A DNA stretch of 36,343 nt, taken from FEN-1219 sp964457725. GTDB lineage: Bacteria; Pseudomonadota; Gammaproteobacteria; Steroidobacterales; Rariloculaceae. Both the position numbers and the translations under genes were made by a program. Within the stretch, counting starts at the first letter, position 1; the number at the start of each line of letters is the position of its first letter. Under the pieces are notes generated by a model. The model saw only the letters and a list, made by a program, of their open reading frames with translations, ran no database searches and was not told where the DNA came from. Of this stretch, positions 30,702 through 36,343 are shown piece by piece. The stretch is from positions 1-36,343 of the forward strand of contig CAYWGQ010000018.1 in assembly GCA_964457725.1 (NCBI GenBank), in the 5' to 3' direction.

Positions 30702-32486
30702 ATGCGGCTCGAGCGAACAACCGCGAGCGTCGTCGCGTCGGTGCTTGCCGCGTGCGCGGCAGGCTGCGGCGAGCGCCCGCCGGAGGAGCCGGCAGCCGGG
30801 CCGCCGGCGGCGCTCGTGCCGCCCGCGCGCGTCGAAGCGATCTCGGCGGGCGATTGGCCGCAACCGAATCGCGATCCGGCCGGCACGCGTTTCTCGCCGC
30901 TCGAGCAGATCCATACCGACAACGTCACCCACCTGGTCGAGGCGTGGCGGTACCCGCTGCCGCGGCGAGCCGCTCGCGAGCCCGTGCTGGCCGGCGGCTA
31001 CGAGCTGACGCCGCTCGCGATCGGCGGAGTGCTCTACGCCGCGGCGGCCGATCGCGTCGTCGCGCTCGACGGGGCGAGCGGACGGGAGCTCTGGCGGCAC
31101 CGCGTCGCCGGCGAGCCGCCGTCGCGCCGCGGGCTCGCGTACTGGCCGGGCGGCGAGGGCGTCGCCGCCCGGCTCTTCTATATCGCCGGGCGGCGCTTGG
31201 TCGCGCTCGACGCGTCGACCGGCGAGCCCGTCGCCGCGTTCGGCACGGGCGGCGCGGTCGGCCTAGCGGCGCCTTACGATGCCGCGCCGACCCGTTTCGA
31301 GGACCTGCTAATCGTCGGCGCGCGCATGCCGGCGAGCGTCCGTGCGTTCGACGCACGCACCGGCACCGAGGTTTGGGCGTTCGACGCGGCCCCGGCGAGC
31401 GGCGGTGAAGCGCCGTCGACGGCGAGCCGCGCGTTCTCGGTCGCCGTCGACGTCGATCGCGCGCTCGTCTACGCGGCGTTCGCGGCGGCGCGCGTCGGCG
31501 AGCGAAAAGCTGACGACACGAGCGGCGCCGCGGCCGCGGGCTCGACCGTCGCGCTCGGCGCGCGGACCGGCGCCGTGCGCTGGCGCTATCCGACCGCGCT
31601 GCACGACGTGATGCCGGACCATGGCGTCGCCGCGCCGCCGCCGACGCTCCTCGACGTCGCGATCGCGGGCCGGACCGTGCCGCTGCTCGTGCAGCCGACG
31701 CCGCTGGCGTACGCGTTCGTGCTGAACCGGTCGAGCGGCGAGCCCGTCTTCGGCGTCGAGGAGCTCGCGGTTGCGGCTGCGCCCGGCGAGCACGTGCGGC
31801 GCGTTCCGGCGCGGCCGCCGCCGCTCGCGCGCGTCGCGTACGCCGCCGCCGACCTCGTCAGGGCGGAGCACACCACCGAGGAGCACGCAACGTTCTGCCG
31901 CGAGATCGTCGAGCGCGGCGGCGCGGTCGCGTTCCCGGGACCGCTCGGCGCCGTGAGCTGGGGCGGCGCAGCCGCGGATCCCGCGCTCGCGTACGCGTTC
32001 GTCAACACGACGAGCGTCGGGGGCATCGCTCCGGCCGCGCCGGCGGACGACGGCGACGGCGTCGCCCGCGTCCATTTCTGGTGGGACCCGTCCGCGGAGC
32101 GCGCCGGCCAGGCGTGGCCGTGTCAGCGACCGCCGTGGGGCGAGCTGGTCGCGCTGAACCTCGCGACCGGCGATCTCGCCTGGCGCGTGCCGCTCGGGAT
32201 CACCGAGACGCTGCCTGCGAGGCGCCAACGCACCGGCCGCCCGAGCGCCGGCGGGCCGATCGCGACGGCCGGAGGCCTCGTGTTCGTCGCCGCGACCGAC
32301 GACCGGCGTTTCCGCGCGTTCGCGTCGCGCACCGGCGAGCAGCTTTGGGCCGTCGAGCTCCCGGCGAACGCTCATGCCGTCCCGATCACGTATCTGGGCG
32401 GCGACGGCAAGCAGTACGTCGCGATCGCGGCTTCGGGCGCAGGCGACGCGGAGGACTCGGCTTTGATCGCTTTCGCGCTCCCATGA
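30702..32486 (+). CDS. PQQ-type beta-propeller lipoprotein (quinoprotein dehydrogenase-like)
   Basis: A 594-residue protein. GGGGAGG precedes ATG 30702. A lipoprotein signal is present (SVLAAC, Cys18/19), then a Pro/Ala linker. The propeller starts with GDWPQPNRDPAGTRFSPLEQIHTDNV, the entry typical of membrane glucose/alcohol dehydrogenases, and has repeated tryptophan-docking segments (RVVALDGASGRELWRH, VRAFDARTGTEVWAF, GARTGAVRWRYP, LNLATGDLAWRVPLG, AFASRTGEQLWAVELP). Where E. coli Gcd has its active-site AKTGNIF segment, this protein has TPLAYAF, so a PQQ-contact lysine appears missing. It might be an altered dehydrogenase or a non-catalytic propeller. Its TGA overlaps the pobA ATG by four bases. 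Confidence 0.85.
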   Translation: MRLERTTASVVASVLAACAAGCGERPPEEPAAGPPAALVPPARVEAISAGDWPQPNRDPAGTRFSPLEQIHTDNVTHLVEAWRYPLPRRAAREPVLAGGYELTPLAIGGVLYAAAADRVVALDGASGRELWRHRVAGEPPSRRGLAYWPGGEGVAARLFYIAGRRLVALDASTGEPVAAFGTGGAVGLAAPYDAAPTRFEDLLIVGARMPASVRAFDARTGTEVWAFDAAPASGGEAPSTASRAFSVAVDVDRALVYAAFAAARVGERKADDTSGAAAAGSTVALGARTGAVRWRYPTALHDVMPDHGVAAPPPTLLDVAIAGRTVPLLVQPTPLAYAFVLNRSSGEPVFGVEELAVAAAPGEHVRRVPARPPPLARVAYAAADLVRAEHTTEEHATFCREIVERGGAVAFPGPLGAVSWGGAAADPALAYAFVNTTSVGGIAPAAPADDGDGVARVHFWWDPSAERAGQAWPCQRPPWGELVALNLATGDLAWRVPLGITETLPARRQRTGRPSAGGPIATAGGLVFVAATDDRRFRAFASRTGEQLWAVELPANAHAVPITYLGGDGKQYVAIAASGAGDAEDSALIAFALP

Positions 32487-33652
32487 GAACGCAAGTCGGA
32501 ATCATCGGCGCGGGGCCTTCCGGCTTGCTGCTGTCGCAGCTGCTGCACCTCGAGGGTATCGACAGCGTCGTGCTCGAGCGGCGGAGCCGCGAGCACGTCC
32601 TCGGCCGCGTGCGCGCGGGCGTGCTCGAGCCGGGCACGGTCGAGGTGCTCCGGCGCGCGCGCGTCGCCGCGCGGCTCGACGCGGAGGGCTTGCAGCACAG
32701 CGGCGTCCGGCTCGCGTTCGACGGACGCGTCGAGCGGATCGACCTCGAGGCGCACACGGGGCGGCACCTGACCGTGTACGGGCAGACCGAGATCACGCAC
32801 GATTTGGTCGAGGCGCGCGAGGCGGCCGGTGCGATGCTCTGCTACGAAGCCGAGGACGTCGCGATCGAGGGCGCCGACGGCGCCTCGCCGGTGCTCCGCT
32901 TCCGCTGGCGCGGCGAGCCGCGCACGCTCGCGTGCGATTTCGTCGCCGGCTGCGACGGCTTCCACGGCGTCAGCCGGGATCGATCGCCGGCTGCGGCGCT
33001 CCGCACGTTCGAGCGTGTATATCCGTTCGGTTGGCTCGGCATCCTCGCCGACACGCGCCCCGTGTCGGACGAGCTGATCTACTCGAGCGACGAGCACGGC
33101 TTCGCGCTTTGCAGCCTGCGCTCGCCGACGAGGAGCCGCTGCTACGTGCAGTGCGCGCCGGACGAGGACCCGCGCGCGACGAGCGACGAGCGCTTCTGGC
33201 AGTTGCTGCGCGAGCGGCTGCCGAGCGATCTCGGCGCGCGGCTCGAGACCGGCCCGTCGCTCGAGAAGAGCGTCGCGCCGCTCCGGAGCTTCGTCGCCGA
33301 GCCGATGCGTTACGGGCGGTTGTTCCTCGCCGGCGACGCGGCGCACATCGTGCCGCCGACCGGCGCCAAGGGGCTGAACCTCGCCGTCGCGGACGTGCAG
33401 CGGCTCGCCGATGCGCTGATCGACCACTACCGGAACGGAACGACGGCGGGCCTCGACGCGTACTCCGACGGATGCCTGCGGCGGGTCTGGCGGGCCGAGC
33501 GCTTCTCCGCGTGGCTGACCGCGTTGCTGCACCGCCACCCGGAGCGCACGCCGTTCGACCGCCGCCTGCAGCTCGCCGAGCTCGATTACCTCGCGAGCTC
33601 CCCGGCCGCGCAGGCGGCGTTTGCGGAAAACTACGTCGGCCTGCCGCTCTGA
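32483..33652 (+). CDS. pobA: 4-hydroxybenzoate 3-monooxygenase
   Basis: A 389-residue cytosolic FAD enzyme converting 4-hydroxybenzoate plus O2 and NADPH to protocatechuate. The FAD motif GAGPSG is at 9-14. RAGVLEPG (44-51), YGQTEITHDL, AGCDGFHGVSR, FERVYPFGWLGILAD and the second FAD motif GDAAHIVPPTGAKGLN (284-299) follow. Substrate residues known from Pseudomonas PobA are present, one position earlier: Tyr200, Ser211, Arg213, Pro292 and Tyr384, plus Arg44. The protein ends six residues earlier than the Pseudomonas enzyme. The start overlaps the lipoprotein stop (ATGA), implying coupled translation. The usual neighbouring regulator PobR is absent from the window. Confidence 0.96.
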   Translation: MRTQVGIIGAGPSGLLLSQLLHLEGIDSVVLERRSREHVLGRVRAGVLEPGTVEVLRRARVAARLDAEGLQHSGVRLAFDGRVERIDLEAHTGRHLTVYGQTEITHDLVEAREAAGAMLCYEAEDVAIEGADGASPVLRFRWRGEPRTLACDFVAGCDGFHGVSRDRSPAAALRTFERVYPFGWLGILADTRPVSDELIYSSDEHGFALCSLRSPTRSRCYVQCAPDEDPRATSDERFWQLLRERLPSDLGARLETGPSLEKSVAPLRSFVAEPMRYGRLFLAGDAAHIVPPTGAKGLNLAVADVQRLADALIDHYRNGTTAGLDAYSDGCLRRVWRAERFSAWLTALLHRHPERTPFDRRLQLAELDYLASSPAAQAAFAENYVGLPL

Positions 33653-33727
33653 CCGCGTCGGCGCGTGGCGGCCGGAGCCGCGCGTGGTCCCGATGTTGCA
33701 TCCGAAGCGCTCGAAAGGAGGGCTACG

Positions 33728-33814
33728 ATGCTGAAATTCCTAGGCGGAACGATCGGCGTGATTTTCCTGATCGGCTTGCTCGTCGTGATCGGGTTGCTCG
33801 CGCTGATCTTCTGA
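33728..33814 (+). CDS. 28-residue single-helix membrane peptide
   Basis: MLKFLGGTIG then a continuous hydrophobic run of Val, Ile, Leu and Gly to the C-terminal Phe: one transmembrane helix with a Lys at the N end, as for an inner-membrane micropeptide. AAAGGAGGG lies about 6 nt before the ATG, the strongest Shine-Dalgarno in the window. Third codon positions are mostly G or C, as in real genes here. It lies 75 nt downstream of pobA on the same strand. It resembles KdpF-sized regulatory peptides only in form. The partner is unknown. Confidence 0.65.
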   Translation: MLKFLGGTIGVIFLIGLLVVIGLLALIF

Positions 33815-33854
33815 CGCCGGGCCTCGCGATCGAGCAGCTTCCTGCGGCGCGGCG

Positions 33855-33873
33855 GCGCGCCGGACCGGCGCGC
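33855..33873. terminator. GC palindrome after the micropeptide gene
   Basis: GCGCGCCGG-A-CCGGCGCGC is a perfect 9-bp inverted repeat 40 nt downstream of the micropeptide stop. It may form an 8-bp stem with a 3-nt loop. No T-run follows. It could end the quinoprotein-pobA-peptide transcript. Confidence 0.4.
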
Positions 33874-33918
33874 GGGTCGCGCGCGCCGCGGCGACTGCTG
33901 TACGCTCGCCCCTGAACT

Positions 33919-33941
33919 CGAGACCGGCCGCGGCGGTCTCG
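33919..33941. promoter_or_regulatory. Inverted repeat upstream of the TonB-like gene
   Basis: CGAGACCG (33919-33926) and CGGTCTCG (33934-33941) are perfect 8-bp arms around 7 nt, ending 29 nt before the ATG at 33971. It could be an operator or a leader hairpin. I see no -10 or -35 hexamer near it. Confidence 0.3.
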
Positions 33942-33970
33942 ACGACAAGAACGAGCGCTCGGAGCCGCGA

Positions 33971-34811
33971 ATGGCTCGTCCCGAGAATCCTTCGTCCCGA
34001 CCCGACTCGGTCGGGCGGTTGCGCCGCCGAACGGCGATCGCCGTGTCGGTCGCGCTGCACGCGGCGCTTGCGCTCGCGGCGGCGCATCTCGCCTGGCGGC
34101 CAGCAGCGTTGCCGCCGGCGATCGAGTCGCCGCCGGCCGTCATGTGGCTTCGCGATTGGCAGCCGCCGATGCCGCCCCGTGCCGAGGAGGCCGAGCTCGC
34201 GGCAATGCTGCCGCCGCCGCTCCTCGTGCCGGCGCCGCGCCGGGAGCCGGTGCCCGAGCCGCGCCCGGCGCCGAGCCGGGAGGCCGAGGCGCCGGCCGAG
34301 CGCCTGCAGCCAGAGGAAGCGCCGGCCGACGCGCCGCCGGCGGCCGACGACGAGGCAGCGCCGCGGAGCGAGCCGCCGGCCGACGACGACTCGGCTCGCC
34401 CCTCGGTCGCCGTCCTCGAGGGCGTCGACTGGGAGGAGGAGCGCCGGCGCGCGATCGAGCAGGTGCTCGAGCAGCGCGAGCGCGAGGAGCACTACCACAC
34501 GTTCTCGCTCGCCGACGTGCTCGAGGAGCCGGAGGCGGTGCCGCGCGAGCCCGGACCCGAGCGCAGCATCTTCACGCCGGGCGCCGGCGGCCGCAGAGCG
34601 CCGTCGGCGCTGCGTCCCGGGCAGGCGCGAACCCGCATCGGTCGCGCGCTCGCCGATCTCTGCCACGCGCTGACCGGCGGCGTCGGCGTCGGCTTCGGGC
34701 CGTTCGCGTTGTTCTCCGCGTGCGCGGAGGACAACGCGCGGAGCGATCTGTTCGCGCACCTGAAGCCGGAGTACCTGAAGCGGCGGCCGGAGGATTTCGT
34801 CACGCGGCGCC
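33971..34811 (+). CDS. TonB-like anchored Pro/Glu-rich protein, 3' end lost in assembly gap
   Basis: At least 280 residues are visible before the N run. GGAG lies 6 nt before ATG 33971. A basic N terminus (GRLRRRT) precedes one transmembrane helix (AIAVSVALHAALALAAAHLAW, about 22-42), the anchor form of TonB-family proteins. A long Pro/Ala/Glu-rich spacer (about 60-150) follows, then a charged helix (WEEERRRAIEQVLEQREREE) and a compact domain with LADLCHALTGGVGVGFGPFALFSACAED and DLFAHLKPEYLKRRPEDF. That C-terminal block is not a standard TonB C-terminal domain, so a role in energy transduction is uncertain. With four TonB receptors in the window, a TonB variant is an attractive but unproven reading. 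Confidence 0.6.
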
Positions 34812-34911
34812 NNNNNNNNNNNNNNNNNNNNNNNNNNNNNNNNNNNNNNNNNNNNNNNNNNNNNNNNNNNNNNNNNNNNNNNNNNNNNNNNNNNNNNNNN
34901 NNNNNNNNNNN
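34812..34911. other. Assembly gap (100 N)
   Basis: Exactly 100 undetermined bases, the conventional filler for a scaffold gap of unknown length. Reading frames must not be joined across it. Any number of bases may be missing between the TonB-like gene and the sequence at 34912. Confidence 0.99.
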
Positions 34912-34913
34912 GC

Positions 34914-34949
34914 GCCGAGGTCGAAGCGGCCGCGGCCGACGTCCCGTGA
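34914..34949 (+). CDS. Possible C-terminal tail of a gene emerging from the gap
   Basis: Directly after the gap one frame reads AEVEAAAADVP and then TGA (34947-34949). The composition is plausible for a protein end here. It may be the end of the TonB-like gene or of an unseen gene. The following 167 nt to 35116 hold no gene I can support. Confidence 0.25.
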   Translation, partial: AEVEAAAADVP

Positions 34950-34988
34950 CCGCGCCCGGCGCGCGGCGCTCCGGAGGGTACGCGAACG

Positions 34989-35003
34989 TGACAGACTAGG
35001 TCA
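34989..35003. promoter_or_regulatory. Dyad upstream of the MetF-type gene
   Basis: TGAC-AGACTAG-GTCA is a 4-bp inverted repeat with 7-nt centre in a locally AT-richer stretch (ending CAGTTTTGTGG), about 115 nt before the reductase start. It is a possible operator or promoter region for the reductase-hydroxylase operon. The evidence is weak. Confidence 0.2.
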
Positions 35004-35116
35004 GTTTTGTGGAAGAGGCCTCCGCGACCTGCTGCCAGAGTGGCGCAACGGAAGCAGCCGCCGCCGGCGAGCCGCGGGAGGAGAGGCGCGGACCGAGGTC
35101 GAGGAGTGAGCAGGTC

Positions 35117-36010
35117 ATGACTGCATTGCAGAATCGCATTCAGAGCGGGGCGTTCGTCATCACGGCGGAGATCGTTCCGCCGCTCTCGGCCGGCAGCGAG
35201 CAGCTGCTGCGAGAGGCCGCGCTGATTCGCGAGCGCGTGACCGCAATCAACGTCACCGACGCCGCGGCCGGGCGGACGACGATGTCGAGCTTCGCGGCCG
35301 CGGCGATCCTCGCCGCGAACGGCTACGATCCCGTGCTGCAAGTGACCTGCCGCGACCGCAACCGGATCGCGCTCGCCGGGGATCTGCTCGGCGCGGCCGC
35401 GCAGGGCGTCGGCAACCTGCTGATCCTGCACGGCGACGATCCGAAGGGCGGCGATCAGCCGGATGCGAAGCCGGTGTTCGATCTGACCTCGAAGGACGTG
35501 ATGGCGCTCGCGCGGCGGATGCGCGACGAGGGCACGCTGCCGTCCGGGCGCAAGATCGAGCCGCCGCCGCAGTTCTTCATCGGCGGCGCCGACATCCCGC
35601 AAGACCCGGATCAGCCGAACTGGAGTCCCGCGGGCCTGAAGGGAAAGATGGAAGCCGGCGCGAACTTCGTGCAGACGCAGTTCGGCTTCGACCTGGACGT
35701 CGTCCGCCGCTACGCCGCGCGGCTGAACGACGAGGGGATCACGGAGTCCCTCGCCGTGATCATCGGGGTCGGTCCGATCCGCTCCGCGAAGTCGGCGCGC
35801 TGGATGAACGAGAACCTCCGGGGCGTGCACGTCCCGGAGGCGGTCATCGCCCGGCTCGAGGGGGCCGGCGATCAGGCAAGGGAAGGGCAGAAGATCTGCG
35901 CCGAGCTGATCGAGGGCCTCAAGGAGATCCGCGGCATCGCGGGCGCCCACGTCATGGCGCCCGGCGGCGGCACCGAGGCGATCGCGGCGGCGCTCGAGCT
36001 CGTGAAATAG
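35117..36010 (+). CDS. Methylenetetrahydrofolate reductase (MetF family, one-carbon catabolic type)
   Basis: A 297-residue flavin enzyme of the MetF fold. ATG 35117 is taken as start because homology begins there (FVITAEIVPPLSAGSEQLL); the in-frame ATG at 35009 would add a low-complexity leader. Family features are Glu in TAEIVPP (catalytic-Glu position), INVTDAAAGRTTMSS, LQVTCRDRNRIALAGDLLGAAAQGVGNLLILHGDDP, GDQPDAKPVFDL, AGANFVQTQFGFDLD, GVGPIRSAKSARWM and PEAVIARLEGAGDQAREGQ. This branch resembles MetF proteins beside tetrahydrofolate-dependent O-demethylases, where 5-methyl-THF is reoxidised. It lies 18 nt upstream of an HpaB-type hydroxylase gene, so both are probably one operon for aromatic catabolism. 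Confidence 0.9.
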   Translation: MTALQNRIQSGAFVITAEIVPPLSAGSEQLLREAALIRERVTAINVTDAAAGRTTMSSFAAAAILAANGYDPVLQVTCRDRNRIALAGDLLGAAAQGVGNLLILHGDDPKGGDQPDAKPVFDLTSKDVMALARRMRDEGTLPSGRKIEPPPQFFIGGADIPQDPDQPNWSPAGLKGKMEAGANFVQTQFGFDLDVVRRYAARLNDEGITESLAVIIGVGPIRSAKSARWMNENLRGVHVPEAVIARLEGAGDQAREGQKICAELIEGLKEIRGIAGAHVMAPGGGTEAIAAALELVK

Positions 36011-36028
36011 ACAACGGAGAGCAAGGCA

Positions 36029-36343
36029 ATGGCTAAACGCGACACCGCTCTCGGCCCGGAGGCGATCGGCGCGGTTCGATGCGACCGGCCGCAAACCGGC
36101 GCCGAGTACCTCGAGTCGCTCCGCGACGGGCGCGAGGTCTACATCTACGGCGAGCGTGTGCACGACGTGACGACGCACCCGGCGTTCCGCAACACCGCGC
36201 GGATGACCGCGCGGCTGTTCGACGCGCTGCACGATCCGGAGCGGCGCGACAAGATCCTGCTGCCGACCGACACGGACGGCAACGGCAAGACGCACGCGTT
36301 CTTCAAGGCGCCGAAGACCGTCGAGGAATCGATCGCCGGCCGC
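36029..36343 (+). CDS. 4-hydroxyphenylacetate 3-hydroxylase (HpaB) family protein, N-terminal part
   Basis: The first 105 residues of a gene running past the window end. GGAGAGCAAGG precedes ATG 36029. TGAEYLESLRDGREVYIYGE, VHDVTTHPAFRNTARMTARLFDALHD and LPTDTDGNGKTHAFFKAPKT are the N-terminal domain of HpaB/PvcC-type FADH2-dependent hydroxylases. The same fold serves 4-hydroxybutyryl-CoA dehydratase, but the THPAFRN block favours the monooxygenases. The full protein would be about 480-520 residues. Such enzymes hydroxylate phenolic rings with reduced flavin from a partner reductase, which is not visible here. Confidence 0.88.
   Translation, partial: MAKRDTALGPEAIGAVRCDRPQTGAEYLESLRDGREVYIYGERVHDVTTHPAFRNTARMTARLFDALHDPERRDKILLPTDTDGNGKTHAFFKAPKTVEESIAGR

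Noticed and set aside
34812..34911. Continuous reading of the TonB-like gene across the N run
   Set aside because: 100 N is filler of unknown true length, so the downstream frame is arbitrary; the joined tail is Arg/Gly-rich and does not look coding.
33740..36295. An 851-codon open frame on the minus strand
   Set aside because: It runs antisense to the TonB-like, MetF-type and HpaB-type genes and passes through the N gap. Its composition is that of a reversed GC-rich codon frame, with no domain.
1..36343. tRNA, rRNA, riboswitch, insertion-sequence or prophage signatures
   Set aside because: None could be recognised on either strand. No T-loop-like GGTTCGAATCC context, transposase, integrase or terminal repeats were seen; a covariance-model search would be decisive.

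Overview
The window is about 36 kb of very GC-rich DNA (strong G/C preference at third codon positions) from a Gram-negative bacterium. Evidence for an outer membrane: four TonB-dependent receptors, two Tat-exported enzymes, a YceI protein and several Sec-exported proteins. The gene content (PobA, an HpaB-type hydroxylase, DUF1552/DUF1592 proteins, secreted Abhydrolase_10, DUF1840, DUF938, DgkA, a REP pair) suggests a Pseudomonadota member, most likely a Gammaproteobacterium of the Steroidobacterales/Nevskiales kind. That placement is inference. A run of exactly 100 N at 34812-34911 shows this is a draft scaffold, possibly metagenomic.

Layout. (1) 1-7101, cell surface: a 5'-truncated TonB receptor, a second receptor with a TTG start, a convergent third receptor that is a paralog of the first, and a divergent exported protein of unknown family that looks like a beta-barrel. 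(2) 7185-10026: DUF1840 protein, Tat-exported amidohydrolase of the decarboxylase-like type, DUF938 methyltransferase, and a hemerythrin-like protein with a near-consensus sigma-54 promoter upstream. (3) 10304-14984, all minus strand: NarX-like orphan sensor kinase, MFS transporter, diacylglycerol kinase, a small unrecognised protein overlapping the next gene by ATGA, and a MauG/CCP di-haem cytochrome. (4) 15102-17458: a small exported His/Cys protein and a ZnuD-like zinc receptor. (5) 17471-22133, minus strand: diguanylate cyclase, ECF42-type sigma factor and a large secreted alpha/beta hydrolase. (6) 22244-23694: serine hydroxymethyltransferase followed by a REP/BIME hairpin. (7) 23695-29130: an exported DUF1552 protein and a multi-domain DUF1592-type cytochrome in one operon, divergent from a secreted ankyrin-repeat protein, with candidate operators between them. 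(8) 29186-30599: YceI and a DUF1554-like lectin-fold protein. (9) 30702-33814: a PQQ-type beta-propeller lipoprotein translationally coupled to pobA, then a 28-residue single-helix membrane peptide. (10) 33971-36343: a TonB-like anchored proline-rich protein cut by the assembly gap, a MetF-type reductase and the start of an HpaB-type flavin hydroxylase.

Taken together, the window reads as a heterotroph that takes up scarce ligands through TonB receptors and degrades aromatic compounds (4-hydroxybenzoate hydroxylation; a one-carbon/flavin-hydroxylase module), with much periplasmic redox and hydrolytic chemistry. The best candidates for undescribed biology are the ankyrin/DUF1592/DUF1552 triad, the quinoprotein-pobA coupling with its nearby micropeptide, the sigma-54-driven hemerythrin gene, and the ZnuD/His-Cys peptide/MauG neighbourhood. 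I see no tRNA, rRNA, CRISPR array, insertion sequence or prophage.
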